Part shown: positions 23,343-33,289 of the stretch, in pieces | Layout of the letters: each line of letters opens with the position of its first letter | Numbering within the stretch: position 1 is the stretch's first letter | From: Lysobacteraceae bacterium | GTDB taxonomy: Bacteria; Pseudomonadota; Gammaproteobacteria; Xanthomonadales; Xanthomonadaceae | Assembly: GCA_030681035.1 (NCBI GenBank) | Contig: JAUXUI010000062.1 | Location: 61,958 to 125,957, forward strand | Length of the DNA: 64,000 bases | Direction: 5' to 3' | The notes under the pieces: model-generated | Seen by the model: only the letters and a program-made list of their open reading frames with translations | Databases searched by the model: none | What the model was told of the DNA's origin: nothing | Position numbers and translations under genes: made by a program

Positions 23343-24199
23343 TGACCAGTGTCGTCAGTGCCCGTAATTTGCGTAAACGCTACAAGAACACGACCGCGAT
23401 GGACGGGGTCAGCTTTGAGTTGCCGGCCGGTCGCATCGTTGGTCTGATCGGCCCCAATGGCGCCGGCAAGACCACCGCGTTGAAGGCGGTTCTCGGCCTG
23501 ATCCCGTTTGAGGGTGAGCTCAGCGTGCTTGGCCTCGACCCGCGAACGCAGCGTGACGCGCTGATGGAGCAGGTTTGCTTCATCGCCGATGTGGCGGTAC
23601 TGCCGCGCTGGATTCGAGTATCGCAGGCCATCGATTTCGTGGAAGGCGTACACCCGCGTTTTGACCGGGCCAAATGCGAGGCGGCGCTGGCGCACACCAA
23701 GATCAAGCGCAATTCGCGGGTCAAGGAGCTGTCCAAGGGCATGATCGTGCAGTTGCATCTGGCGCTGGTAATGGCGATCGACGCCAAGCTGCTGGTGCTG
23801 GATGAACCGACCCTGGGCCTCGATATCGTTTATCGCAAGCAGTTCTATCAGAACCTGCTGGAACAGTATTTCGATGACGAAAAGACCATCCTGATTACCA
23901 CCCATCAGGTGGAAGAGATCGAGCACATCCTCACCGACCTGCTGTTCATCCGCGATGGCAAAATCTCGCTGTGTACCAGCATGGATGACATGGCCGAGCG
24001 GTTTGTTGAAGTGATGGTGTCGGCCGATCACGCCGCAGCGGCGCGCGCACTCAAGCCGATCGATGAGCGCCAGGTGTTTGGCAAAGCGGTGATGCTGTTT
24101 GATGGCATCCCGCGCGCACAACTGGCGGGTTTCGGGGAAACCCGTACACCCGGGATTGCCGACCTGTTTGTTGCTTCCATGAAGGGGACCTACGCATGA
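23342..24199 (+). CDS. ABC transporter ATP-binding protein, YtrB-like (285 aa)
   Basis: Cytoplasmic ATPase of an ABC exporter. Walker A is GPNGAGKTT (about 37-45), the signature is the variant LSKGM instead of LSGGQ (as in YtrB-type proteins), Walker B is LLVLDEPTLGLD, and the H-loop is in TTHQVEEIEH. A C-terminal extension of about 70 residues follows the core. The ATG at 23342 overlaps the GntR stop in TGATG; the GTG at 23339 is less likely. The stop overlaps the permease start by four bases. Regulated with its operon by the preceding GntR protein. Confidence 0.92.
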   Translation: MTSVVSARNLRKRYKNTTAMDGVSFELPAGRIVGLIGPNGAGKTTALKAVLGLIPFEGELSVLGLDPRTQRDALMEQVCFIADVAVLPRWIRVSQAIDFVEGVHPRFDRAKCEAALAHTKIKRNSRVKELSKGMIVQLHLALVMAIDAKLLVLDEPTLGLDIVYRKQFYQNLLEQYFDDEKTILITTHQVEEIEHILTDLLFIRDGKISLCTSMDDMAERFVEVMVSADHAAAARALKPIDERQVFGKAVMLFDGIPRAQLAGFGETRTPGIADLFVASMKGTYA

Positions 24200-25164
24200 A
24201 CACCTTTCCGACATTGCTCAAGCGTGAGTTTTGGGAACACAAAGGCGGTTTCTTCTGGGCGCCGATTGTCGCCAGCAGTGCGTTCCTGATTCTCAGCATG
24301 ATGGCGGTCATCACCGCCGAAGTAATCGGCAACAAGACCGGCGTGCAGATCAACGGTATCCATATCAACGCGCTGACCGATAAACTCGGCCCGGATGCGA
24401 TGAGCAAGCTCGGCATGGGCCTGGATGTGAGCTTTTTCATGGCGGCGACATGGGCCTACGTCACCCTGGCGTTCGTGGTGTTCTTCTATTGCCTTGGCTG
24501 CCTGTTCGATGAGCGCAAGGACCGCAGCGTGCTGTTCTGGAAGTCGTTGCCGGTGTCCGACCGCGACACGGTGTTGGCCAAGGTGGCCAGTGCGATGGTC
24601 GTTGCGCCGCTGATCGCCACGGTTATCGGGGTCATTGCCGGGTTTGGTTTTTTTGTGCTGCTCAGTGTTTTGGCGTTTGTTCACGGCGGCAATCCCCTTG
24701 CGCTGATCTGGGGGCCGGCCAATCCATTGACGGTTGTGTTCAATCTGTTTGCAGCACTCCCGGTTTACGTGGTGTGGGCGCTGCCGACCGTGGGCTGGTT
24801 GATGCTGTGCAGTGCATGGGCCAAAAGCAAGCCGTTTCTGTGGGCGTTGATGATCCCGGTGTTGTCCGGCATTCTGGTGAGCTGGTTTGATGTGATGCAA
24901 CTGTTCTCGCTCAAGACTGGCTGGTACTGGAGCCACGTGGTCGCACGTTTGCTTGGCAGTGCGCTGCCCGGCGCCGACATTCTGTTTCGTGGCGATATGG
25001 AGATGTTTGAGCGGATGAATGGCCCGGAAGACATGGCGTCATTGTTCAGTGCCGGCCACGCCTGGGCTGGCCTGGCCAGCGTTGAAGTGTGGGTTTGGGC
25101 AGCGGCTGGCGCGGCGATGATCGCCATCGCCATTCGCCTGCGCCGCTGGCGTGATGATGCGTGA
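24196..25164 (+). CDS. ABC-2 type transporter permease (322 aa)
   Basis: Membrane subunit for the preceding ATPase. Six predicted helices, including LLKREFWEHKGGFFWAPIVA to LILSMMAVI near the N terminus, FFMAATWAYVTLAFVVFFYC, ATVIGVIAGFGFFVLLSVLA, VYVVWALPTVGWLMLCSAWA, FLWALMIPVLSGILVSWF and a C-terminal VWVWAAAGAAMIAIAIRL. The N-terminal cytoplasmic motif LLKREFWEH is typical of ABC-2 permeases of the YtrC/GldF sort. The start overlaps the ATPase stop. Substrate unknown; GntR-YtrA operons often respond to cell-envelope stress. Confidence 0.88.
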   Translation: MNTFPTLLKREFWEHKGGFFWAPIVASSAFLILSMMAVITAEVIGNKTGVQINGIHINALTDKLGPDAMSKLGMGLDVSFFMAATWAYVTLAFVVFFYCLGCLFDERKDRSVLFWKSLPVSDRDTVLAKVASAMVVAPLIATVIGVIAGFGFFVLLSVLAFVHGGNPLALIWGPANPLTVVFNLFAALPVYVVWALPTVGWLMLCSAWAKSKPFLWALMIPVLSGILVSWFDVMQLFSLKTGWYWSHVVARLLGSALPGADILFRGDMEMFERMNGPEDMASLFSAGHAWAGLASVEVWVWAAAGAAMIAIAIRLRRWRDDA

Positions 25165-25215
25165 TCGTGTTGGCTGCAACGTGGCCGCTGATTCACTGAA
25201 CGGGGAGAATTCACC

Positions 25216-26136
25216 ATGAAAATGCTGTTTGCTGCTGCATTGTTGTTGCCAACGCTTGCTGCCGCCGAGAGCTGCAAGGTCGAAAAGCCCGAAGAGTTGG
25301 TGCTGGATCTGGATGGGATTTCCACCGTGGTGGTGGAAATGGGCGCCGATACCCTGAACATCATCGGCGTCAGTGGTGTCGACGGCGTGGTTCGCGGCCG
25401 TGCCTGCGCTTCGTCCGACAAGCGGCTCGATCTGTTGTCACTGCAGCAGGAGCGCGATGGTGATCGCCTGACGCTAAGCCTGTTGCGCGAGCACCGCATC
25501 ATCACCGTGTCATTTGGTTCTGACTATGCCTATCACGATGTCAGCGTCAACGTGCCAGCGTCGCTTGCGCTCGAGTTGAACATGGGCTCCGGCGACGCGA
25601 ACATTCAACAGGTGGCGTCGCTCAAGGCGGAGGTCGGCTCCGGTGATCTGGATGCTCGAAACATCAGTGGAACCGTGCTGCTTGAAATCGGCTCGGGTGA
25701 CGCCGCCGTTCATCAGGCGACTTCGCTCACGGCGGATATCGGCTCGGGCGATCTGGATGCCCGGAACATCAGCGGAACCCTGCGGTTTGAAGTCGGTTCC
25801 GGTGATGTGGTGGCGCATACCATCGGCACGTTGCAGGTCGATTCCGTCGGCTCCGGCGATGTCGTTGTGGATGGTGTTGCCGCCGACACCCGGATCGGCA
25901 CGGTGGGTTCGGGCGATGTCGCCGTGCGTGACGTGAAGGGGGCGGTAACCATCGAATCGCTGGGCTCTGGCGACATCACCCTGCAACGCGTCGCCGGCTC
26001 GGTGACGATGGATCGCATGGGTTCCGGCGACTTGCGCGTTACCGACATCGAGGGTGATGTGGTTGTTCATCGCAAGGGTGGCGGCGACGTGCATGCGAAA
26101 CGAGTCAAGGGCGCGGTGCGCACTCCGGCAGACTGA
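25216..26136 (+). CDS. Secreted DUF4097-like beta-helix protein with GSGD repeats (306 aa)
   Basis: Signal peptide MKMLFAAALLLPTLAAAE (cleavage about residue 18). The mature chain is a run of short beta-rungs about 17-21 residues long punctuated by GSGD (nine GSGD copies and one GGGD between about residues 118 and 298), for example EVGSGDLDARNISGTV and ADIGSGDLDARNISGTL. This is the hallmark of DUF4097-type putative adhesins, predicted as parallel beta-helices with aligned Asp/Gly turns. GGGGAG lies 11 bases before the ATG. It follows the ABC permease by 51 nt with no terminator and is likely the last gene of the GntR-controlled operon. Binding partner unknown. Confidence 0.85.
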   Translation: MKMLFAAALLLPTLAAAESCKVEKPEELVLDLDGISTVVVEMGADTLNIIGVSGVDGVVRGRACASSDKRLDLLSLQQERDGDRLTLSLLREHRIITVSFGSDYAYHDVSVNVPASLALELNMGSGDANIQQVASLKAEVGSGDLDARNISGTVLLEIGSGDAAVHQATSLTADIGSGDLDARNISGTLRFEVGSGDVVAHTIGTLQVDSVGSGDVVVDGVAADTRIGTVGSGDVAVRDVKGAVTIESLGSGDITLQRVAGSVTMDRMGSGDLRVTDIEGDVVVHRKGGGDVHAKRVKGAVRTPAD

Positions 26137-26177
26137 TGCTTCGCGCGCAGGCGCGCTGCCACAAACGCCTTGAAGCC

Positions 26178-26290
26178 CCCTGTAGGAGCGCACCCTGTGC
26201 GCGACCACAACACGCATCGCGCAACCGGGTCGCCCACAGGGTGGGCTCCTACAGGGGCGGATCACGATTTTCCTGTAGGAGCGCACCCCC
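26178..26290. repeat. CTGTAGGAGCGCACCC palindromic (REP-like) cluster
   Basis: Copies CCTGTAGGAGCGCACCCTG (26179-), the inverted GGGTGGGCTCCTACAGG (26240-26256) and a third partial copy (26271-26290) form stem-loop units like the REP elements of Pseudomonas/Xanthomonadales. The surrounding 327-nt stretch 26137-26463 holds no gene that I can support. Related copies lie at 37098, 38250 and 54186. Confidence 0.85.
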
Positions 26291-26463
26291 AGATCAAGTC
26301 TGGGGCAGGCTCTGTGCACGACCGTCATCCAGCACCCAAAGAAGGCTGCGTTTTAAGTTGACACCCCACGCAGGTGGCGGCTGCTGAGCCTGAGCCTGTT
26401 GTCAGTGGCCGCAGATCGCATACACTCACGTCTTATGATGTATTGACGGACGCGGTCTCCCTC

Positions 26464-29400
26464 ATGCCCACTGGCTTGGACCAAGCTGCAGCTGCGCGTC
26501 GTGCACACAGAGCGCGATTGCCATGGTTTCTGGCAACGCTGGTGTTCTTCGCGATGGTGCTGGTTACGCTGCTGATCTGGCGCCCGATGCACGCTGCGGC
26601 ACACGACGAAGCGCGTGCGGCGTTCGCGGCGCGGGCGCAGGAGGTCAGCGCAGCCATCGCGACCCGTGTCGCCGCATACGAGTTGATTTTGCACGCAGCG
26701 CAGGCGCAAGTGGCATTGCATCCCGATATGGATCAAGAGCGCTGGCAGACGTTCGTGCGCATGCTCGCACTTGAACGTCACTATCCTGGCTTGCAGGGTT
26801 TGGGGTTTGCCGCGCAGGTGCCAGGTGCGCAATTACCGGAGTTTCTCGCACAGGCGAGGCGGAGCTCCGCGCCGCAATTTGCGTTGATTCCGGCCGGTGA
26901 ACGCGATCAATACGTGCCCATCACCTGGTTTTCAGCCATCGATCCGCACGATTCCGCAGACGCATTGGGCGTCGATCTCTACGCCGATCCGGTGTGTCGC
27001 CGGGCATTGCAAAGCGCGCGCGATCAGCGCCGGCCGGTGTTGACCGGGCCGCTGCAGAACGCAACCGCCGACACCGGCCCGGCGCGGGTGTTGTTGTTTC
27101 TGCCAGTGTATGAAGGGCTGCCAAGTGATGGCTCGGTGGCGCGCAAGGAATCAACCTTGCGGGGTTTTGTGATGGCTTCTCTGCGTGTGGACTTGTTGAT
27201 GTCCGGGATACTCGGCGATGGTCCGTTGGGTGTCAACTTCGCTTTGTTCGACGCGTCCGACAACGACACCCCGCTGTACGCCGATACGCGGCGGGTGCTG
27301 CAAGACGCGGCAAGGCGTTCGCCCGAGTTCACGATTGATCGGCAATTGCCGGTTGCCGGTCGTCGCTGGTCGGTGCGCTACAGTGCAGGCAAAAACGACA
27401 TCGATGCTGACGCTATCAAACGGGCGCAAACCGTATTGCAAGGCGGTCTGGTTACCGCATTGCTGCTTGCTGCGATTGCCTGGCTGTTGGCTACCACGCG
27501 GGTGCGCGCCAGTATCCTCGCTGAAATACGGGCTGCGACCTACCGCGAAAGCGAACAGCGCTTGCGCACTATCACCGACAACGTGCCAGGTTTGGTTTCG
27601 CATCTGGATCGAGAGGGTCGCTTCCTGTTTATCAATCGGGCACATAGAGACTGGTTCGGGCTGGATGCCAGCGCATTTATTGGCAGGACGTTCCTGGAGG
27701 TCTTTGGCGACGATGCGGTATACAACCCGGCAGTGGACGATGTGGTCAAGCGCGGTCATGCCGGTCAGCGCGGCAGCGTGCGCAGCTGGATACCGCAAGC
27801 GGGGCGTTGGGTACATGTGTCGGTGGTGCCTGACGGCGCAGCGGGCATATACATGTTGCTGGTTGACGTGAGCGCACTCAAGGCAGCTGAAGATGCACTG
27901 TTCGACGAGAGCGACCGTGCTCGAACCGCATTGCATGCCATTGCCGATGCGGTAATCGTGACCGACATTGTTGGGCAAATCAGCTCGCTCAACCCGGCCG
28001 CCGAGGCGGTCACTGGGTGGCCTGTATGCGAGGCGATGGGGCGCCAGATCGACGAAGTGTTTGTGGTTGTGGCCACACGCTCTGGTGAGCAAGTGGCTGC
28101 CTCGATGCAGCGCGTATTGGATATGGGGCAGGCCACAGATATTGCAGATGATGCCGTGTTGTTGCGGCGCGATGGCACAACAGTACCGATTTCAGGCTCT
28201 ATCGCTTCAATTCATGACGCGCAGGGGCAGGTCAACGGTGCGGTACTCGTTTTCCGTGATGTTGGGGCATCACGCGAATTGTCCATGCGCATGGCGCATC
28301 TGGCGCAGCATGATGCACTCACCAATCTGCCCAATCGGGTGGTGCTGGAAGACCGCCTGCGCCAGGCGATTGCATTGGCCGAGCGCAATGCACGCATGAC
28401 TGCCGTGCTGTTCATCGACCTGGATCGCTTCAAGGCGATCAATGACACATTGGGCCATCAGGCTGGCGATCAGTTGCTTTGTCATGTGGCGGAACGACTG
28501 AGCGCCGGTGTTCGCCGTTCCGATACCGTCTGCCGCCTCGGTGGTGATGAGTTTGTCGTTTTATTGCCCGAAACTGGCAGTGCGCGCGATGTGGCGCAGG
28601 TTGCCGAAAAATTGTTGCACGCGTTGCATGAACCGATGACGCTCGCCGATCAACAGGTGCGTATTTCCGGTTCGATTGGCATCAGCGTGTTTCCCGATGA
28701 TGGCGCCTCGCCGCACGATTTGCTCAAGAATGCCGACGCCGCGATGTATCACGCCAAACATGCCGGCCGTAATCAGTACGCTTTTTTCACGCCGGAAATC
28801 GAACAGCACGAACACGCGCGGTTGCAAGTGGAAACGCTGTTGCACGACGCCATCGATGGCGGTCAACTCCGCCTGCATTTTCAGCCCAAGGTCGATGCCG
28901 GTACGCGCCGATTGATTGGCCTTGAAGCGCTGGTGCGTTGGCAGCGTAGTGAATCGGAGCTGGTCTACCCCTGTGATTTCCTGCCTATCGCTGAAACCAG
29001 TGATCTGATCATGCGGGTCGATGCCTGGGTGATGCATGCGGCGTGTCAACAAATACGCGCCTGGCAGGATCAGGGGCTTCCGCTTGTCCCGGTTTCGGTC
29101 AATGTTTCGGTAGTGACCTTCACCGGAGAGCAATTGGTCGATATGGCTGGTGAAGCCTTGCTTGCCGCCGGTATCGCGCCGGAGTTGTTGCAGATTGAAA
29201 TCACCGAGAGCCAATTGCTGCGCAATTCCGAGCGCACCCGGCAGGTGCTTTCCGGCCTCAAGCGGCTGGGTATTGGTGTCGCCATCGACGATTTTGGCTC
29301 AGGCTATTCCAGCCTCAGCTACCTGTATCTGTTCGCGGTGGATGTGCTGAAGCTTGATCGCAGCCTGGTCACCAACATCGCCGATGACCCGCGCCAGGCA

Positions 29401-29583
29401 GTGATCGTGCAGGCAATCACCACCATGGCGCGTGCATTGGGTTATCGGGTGATTGCCGAAGGCGTGGAGCGCGAAGTGGACGCGCAAGCACTGTTCGACA
29501 ATGGTTGCGACGAGTTGCAGGGTTTTCTGTTCAGCCGGCCATTGCCGGAGCTTGCCTGCCGCGAGTTGATGCGCGGTGCGTGA
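26464..29583 (+). CDS. CHASE-PAS-PAS-GGDEF-EAL cyclic-di-GMP protein (1039 aa)
   Basis: Membrane sensor with both c-di-GMP synthase and phosphodiesterase domains. Predicted helix 1 (about 20-40), a periplasmic CHASE domain (about 45-310, containing FVRMLALERHYPGLQGLGFA), helix 2 (about 328-345), two PAS domains (about 365-480 and 490-605), GGDEF (about 625-785) with intact RLGGDEF and an RxxD (RRSD) inhibition site five residues before it, and EAL (about 800-1035) with EALVRW, EITESQLL, IDDFGSGYSSL, KLDRSL and IAEGVE. Both active sites look intact. The ATG at 26464 is chosen because the open frame upstream (from GTG 26374) overlaps repeat-derived DNA; no strong ribosome binding site marks either. 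Ligand unknown. Confidence 0.9.
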   Translation: MPTGLDQAAAARRAHRARLPWFLATLVFFAMVLVTLLIWRPMHAAAHDEARAAFAARAQEVSAAIATRVAAYELILHAAQAQVALHPDMDQERWQTFVRMLALERHYPGLQGLGFAAQVPGAQLPEFLAQARRSSAPQFALIPAGERDQYVPITWFSAIDPHDSADALGVDLYADPVCRRALQSARDQRRPVLTGPLQNATADTGPARVLLFLPVYEGLPSDGSVARKESTLRGFVMASLRVDLLMSGILGDGPLGVNFALFDASDNDTPLYADTRRVLQDAARRSPEFTIDRQLPVAGRRWSVRYSAGKNDIDADAIKRAQTVLQGGLVTALLLAAIAWLLATTRVRASILAEIRAATYRESEQRLRTITDNVPGLVSHLDREGRFLFINRAHRDWFGLDASAFIGRTFLEVFGDDAVYNPAVDDVVKRGHAGQRGSVRSWIPQAGRWVHVSVVPDGAAGIYMLLVDVSALKAAEDALFDESDRARTALHAIADAVIVTDIVGQISSLNPAAEAVTGWPVCEAMGRQIDEVFVVVATRSGEQVAASMQRVLDMGQATDIADDAVLLRRDGTTVPISGSIASIHDAQGQVNGAVLVFRDVGASRELSMRMAHLAQHDALTNLPNRVVLEDRLRQAIALAERNARMTAVLFIDLDRFKAINDTLGHQAGDQLLCHVAERLSAGVRRSDTVCRLGGDEFVVLLPETGSARDVAQVAEKLLHALHEPMTLADQQVRISGSIGISVFPDDGASPHDLLKNADAAMYHAKHAGRNQYAFFTPEIEQHEHARLQVETLLHDAIDGGQLRLHFQPKVDAGTRRLIGLEALVRWQRSESELVYPCDFLPIAETSDLIMRVDAWVMHAACQQIRAWQDQGLPLVPVSVNVSVVTFTGEQLVDMAGEALLAAGIAPELLQIEITESQLLRNSERTRQVLSGLKRLGIGVAIDDFGSGYSSLSYLYLFAVDVLKLDRSLVTNIADDPRQAVIVQAITTMARALGYRVIAEGVEREVDAQALFDNGCDELQGFLFSRPLPELACRELMRGA

Positions 29584-29595
29584 AAGGCGCGCCGT

Positions 29596-30423
29596 CTACG
29601 GTGCGAGTTCGAAAACCACACTGACCGGGAAGTGATCCGACGGGTAACGTACACCGTCGTGGTGGCTATCGACCTGCGCCGATAGCACGCGCCACGGCGC
29701 CCGGAACACAATCCAGTCGATGCGCCGATCTGGCTTGCCGCTGAAACCATGGAAGGTTGCGTCCGGGCCGCTGCGTGATGGCGCTTCAGTCCACACATCT
29801 TTCAACAGCCCGGTCAGTATCGCGTAAGCACCTCCCTGAGGTTCGGTGTTGAAATCGCCGCCGACGATGATCGGCAATGCCACGTCGTACAGCGACAACC
29901 GATTGACGATCAGCGTGGCCGCTTTGCGACGGGCCTCGTCATCTTCCGCGCGGTAGGGGAAGTGGGTGTTGTAATACAGGAAGCGGGTATGGCTTTCGAC
30001 GGTTTCAAACAGGGCCCAGGTCACCATCCGCGGAAATAGATTGCCCCAACTGCTGCTGCCGGCGCGCTCGGGGGTGTTCGACAACCAGAAATCGCCGGAA
30101 TCGATCAGTTGCAGGCGATTGGAACGATAGAACACCCCCATGTGCTCGTCCTCGTGGTTGCCACGCCGGCTCATTCCGAACCAGCGGTATTCGGGCAGCT
30201 TTTCGACGATGTACTGGCCCTGCTCGAAATACAGCTCCTGCGTGCCCATCAGGTCGGGCGCCTGTGCGCGGACAGTGTCGATGAACAGCTCACGACGTTT
30301 GTCCCACGCGTTGGCGCCATCGGCCGCCGTTGGCAGGCGGACATTGAAGCTCATCACGCTCAGGGTTTCGGCGTGTACGGCGCCGCCAAGTACCAGAGCA
30401 AACAGTGCAAGTATCCGGAGCAT
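29596..30423 (-). CDS. Exported endonuclease/exonuclease/phosphatase family protein (275 aa)
   Basis: Metal-dependent phosphodiesterase fold (DNase I-like). The signal peptide MLRILALFALVLGGAVHAE predicts periplasmic or extracellular location. Active-site motifs are visible: SFNVRLPT, LMGTQELYFEQ (catalytic Glu), GGDFNTEP (Asp/Asn), RRIDWIVF and the C-terminal SDHFPVSVVF (catalytic His). The substrate could be nucleic acid, a phospholipid headgroup or an inositol phosphate; the sequence does not decide. Convergent with the GGDEF-EAL gene. Confidence 0.88.
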   Translation of the reverse strand: MLRILALFALVLGGAVHAETLSVMSFNVRLPTAADGANAWDKRRELFIDTVRAQAPDLMGTQELYFEQGQYIVEKLPEYRWFGMSRRGNHEDEHMGVFYRSNRLQLIDSGDFWLSNTPERAGSSSWGNLFPRMVTWALFETVESHTRFLYYNTHFPYRAEDDEARRKAATLIVNRLSLYDVALPIIVGGDFNTEPQGGAYAILTGLLKDVWTEAPSRSGPDATFHGFSGKPDRRIDWIVFRAPWRVLSAQVDSHHDGVRYPSDHFPVSVVFELAP

Positions 30424-30550
30424 GGTATGTCCTCACAGGGCGATGGCAGTGCGCTGAAAACGACCATGATGCCGCAACGCGAAGTCGTCAGCGGGTTTGG
30501 GCACACCGCGCAGGCCGGGTTTCGCGTTGCCGGCCAGCCCAAAGGCCCGG

Positions 30551-30576
30551 TGGATTTCCGCTTTCGCGGCAATGAC
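30551..30576. repeat. Degenerate GTCATT(C)C...GGAAT(GA) palindrome in a gene-free stretch
   Basis: On the minus strand it reads GTCATTGCCGCGAAAGCGGA and onward, a degenerate form of the common proteobacterial GTCATTCC-CGCGAAAGCG-GGAAT repeat. A second, more perfect copy is at 59395-59420. Apart from this, the 332-nt stretch 30424-30755 shows nothing I can support as a gene. Confidence 0.6.
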
Positions 30577-30755
30577 GGTGCCGCAAGGCTGGTGCTCCAC
30601 GGCAGCCTTTGGCTTTTCCTCCTGCTGTGACGCGCATTTCGATGGATTGACCGGCGTGGCGCTGTTCGCGAAAGCCAGACACACCTGAATACAGGCGTCG
30701 CATCGTCACGCGGTGCGTTCGCCGCACCGCCATGCGCGAGCGCCCCGGCGGCCTG

Positions 30756-33083
30756 CTACTTGGCGATCAACAACAGCAGCGAGCGCGGCTGCACGCCGTA
30801 CACGGTATGCTCGCCGCCGATGAACGCTTCCGAACCTGGGTTGACGACGGTATTGGCACTCTCATTCCAGGGCGCGGTGTCGGTGACGCGGTACCAGTTC
30901 TTGCCGGTGCCAGGCCATGGCAGGCTGAAGTTCACCAGACTCGACCAACCGTTGTAAGCCACATAAATCGCGCTTGCCGAATCGCCGAACTCGCTGCCGT
31001 CGATGCGCCACGCAATGGCGTGGTTGCCAGTGTTGGTGAAGTAGACGCTGTCGGTCTGATTGCCATCGGGCTTGAACCAGCGCAACTGCTCCATCACATT
31101 GCCGTTGTTGTCCACCCCTGAGTAGAAATTGGCTGGGCGCAGCGCCGGGTGCGCCTTGCGAAAGGCGATCAGGCGTTTGCTGAAGATTTCGTGGTTGGCT
31201 TCGATGGTGCTGCGGGTCCAGAACAGCCAGTTGGCAGCCGAATCGAGGTTGAACGGATTGTTGTTGCCGAACAGCGTGCGCAGCACTTCGTCGCCGCCAG
31301 TGATCATCGGCACGCCGGCGCTGAGCATCAGGAATGCAAGCCCGGTGCGCGCGGCGCTGCGTTGATTGCTGCCGACGCCGCCCTGGTTCCAACTGTTGTT
31401 GTTGTCGTCGCCGCCGTCGGATGGGCCGTATGGCCAGGGCTGATTATTTTGCTTGCTGTTGTAGACGTACAAATCGTTCAAGGTGAAGCCGTCGTGCGCG
31501 ACCATGAAGTTGATCGAGTGCCAGGGCTTGCGGCCGTCATCGCCGTACAGGTCGGACGAACCCGCGAAGCGGTTGGCCAACTCGCCGGTAGTCACCGTCG
31601 CCAGGCCCAGCTTGTTCTGTTTCTTGCGCAGCGAATCACGATAGATGCCGTTCCACTCCGCCCAGCCGGCGGGGAAACCGCCAACCTGGAACGAATTGCC
31701 GCCGATGGCCCAGGGCTCGGCAATCAGATCGACGCCAGTACCACCGGCAGCCGCTCGCGGCGGCAGCTCGTTGACGATGCGGTTGAGGGCATTGCCGCCA
31801 TCCATCTTGTCGAAATTGAAACAACCGTGTTGGCAGGTGTTGCCCAATACCGATGCCAGATCGAAGCGGAAGCCATCCACGCCCAGGGTGTCGCGCCAGT
31901 AGGCCAGTGAATCGACGATCAGGTTTTGCGCGATCGGATTCTTGGTATTGAAGTTGCCGCCGACACCGGTGTTGTCCCACGAAAACTTGAGATCCGAGGT
32001 CAACGAGTAGTAGGTGGGGTTATCCAGGCCGCGCCACGACAGGATGTTGTAAACGGTGAGGCCGTCGCTGCCGCTCCAGGCGCCGCCTTCGCCACTGTGG
32101 TTGTACACCACGTCGATATACACCTTGATGCCGGCATCGTGGAATGCCTTGACCATGGCTTTCCATTCGCGGGTTGGGCCACCAGCGGTTTTATCGGAGG
32201 AATAGCGCCGATCCGGTGCGAAAAAGTTCAGCGTCATGTAACCCCAGTAATTGTCGCCGGCAGTGGAGTCGGGAGCGACATCGTTGCTGTCGTTCTGGGT
32301 TTCCTGCACCGGCAGAAACTCGACGGCGGTAACGCCCAGACTGGCCAGATAGCCAGCCTTGAGCGCAGCGCCGGCATAGGTGCCGCGAAGGGCGGTCGGC
32401 ACACTGGTATCGCTGCGCGTCAGCCCGCGCACATGCACTTCGTAGATGATGTCGTCTTTCAAGGCGCGGGTGGGCTTGCTGCCGATCGAGCCGGTGCTCG
32501 GCGCCAGCACGATGCCCTTCGGCGCGCAGGCGCCGCTGTCCTTGTTGCGATGGGTCGCGCCGCTCGCGTAAATCGTGCCGTCGGGGCAGGCGGCGGTGTT
32601 GGGGTCCTGGCTGATTTCCAGCGCGTAGGGGTCGATCAGCAACTTGTTCGGATTGAAGCGATTGCCGCTGGCATCGATATCGGTAATGAAACCGGTTCCG
32701 GTGCCCTTGCTCCAGCTACTGCTCCAGGTCCAGTTGGGGCCCCAGGCGCGATAGCCGTAATAGACGGCACCGGTGATGCCGTAGGTATTTTGCAGGGTCG
32801 CTACCGACGCGGTTTTCGACCAGACGTTGTTGGCGTCCTTGGTCAGTACGTAGCGTACCTTTTCCTGTGCGCCGGACGGGGTTTTGTACAGCCATACCTC
32901 GATCCGCGTAGCACGCGAGGAGTACACCCGGAAGGTGATGTTGGCTTGGGTGGCATCGAGTTTCGCGCCCAGGTTATGGGTGTTGATCGCTGCCTGCGCC
33001 GGTGGAACCGGCAACGATGCCAAGACGATGCCCAGCAACAAACAGACGCTGACGCGGCCAAACAGACGCAGCAATAGGTGCAT
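30756..33083 (-). CDS. Secreted isoamylase-type glycogen debranching enzyme (775 aa)
   Basis: GH13 debranching enzyme hydrolysing alpha-1,6 branches of glycogen or amylopectin. The signal peptide (about 1-32, ending PPAQA) and the total length match Pseudomonas isoamylase (about 776 with signal). After an N-terminal CBM48-like domain come the GH13 regions VYIDVVYNHSGEGG, DGFRFDLASVLG (nucleophile Asp), LIAEPWAIGGNSF (acid/base Glu) and FMVAHDGFTLNDLY (transition-state Asp). GGGAGGG precedes the ATG. The secreted form argues for using external polysaccharide rather than internal glycogen turnover. It stands alone with no glg genes nearby. Confidence 0.92.
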   Translation of the reverse strand: MHLLLRLFGRVSVCLLLGIVLASLPVPPAQAAINTHNLGAKLDATQANITFRVYSSRATRIEVWLYKTPSGAQEKVRYVLTKDANNVWSKTASVATLQNTYGITGAVYYGYRAWGPNWTWSSSWSKGTGTGFITDIDASGNRFNPNKLLIDPYALEISQDPNTAACPDGTIYASGATHRNKDSGACAPKGIVLAPSTGSIGSKPTRALKDDIIYEVHVRGLTRSDTSVPTALRGTYAGAALKAGYLASLGVTAVEFLPVQETQNDSNDVAPDSTAGDNYWGYMTLNFFAPDRRYSSDKTAGGPTREWKAMVKAFHDAGIKVYIDVVYNHSGEGGAWSGSDGLTVYNILSWRGLDNPTYYSLTSDLKFSWDNTGVGGNFNTKNPIAQNLIVDSLAYWRDTLGVDGFRFDLASVLGNTCQHGCFNFDKMDGGNALNRIVNELPPRAAAGGTGVDLIAEPWAIGGNSFQVGGFPAGWAEWNGIYRDSLRKKQNKLGLATVTTGELANRFAGSSDLYGDDGRKPWHSINFMVAHDGFTLNDLYVYNSKQNNQPWPYGPSDGGDDNNNSWNQGGVGSNQRSAARTGLAFLMLSAGVPMITGGDEVLRTLFGNNNPFNLDSAANWLFWTRSTIEANHEIFSKRLIAFRKAHPALRPANFYSGVDNNGNVMEQLRWFKPDGNQTDSVYFTNTGNHAIAWRIDGSEFGDSASAIYVAYNGWSSLVNFSLPWPGTGKNWYRVTDTAPWNESANTVVNPGSEAFIGGEHTVYGVQPRSLLLLIAK

Positions 33084-33289
33084 GACGTTTCCCTCCCAGG
33101 AACGTTTGAATGTGCGCGCCGTTGGTCAGGCGATTGCGCCACTCGATGGTGGGTGGCTTCGAACCGCGATGCGTCACTGCGCTGACGCACTATGCGTGGC
33201 GTTTGTCGGACGAGAGGTTAAATATCCGTAAACATGCATTCGTATTCATTCGTGCTGCGCGTAACCGCCTCAGCTGTTCATGGCAAGCG

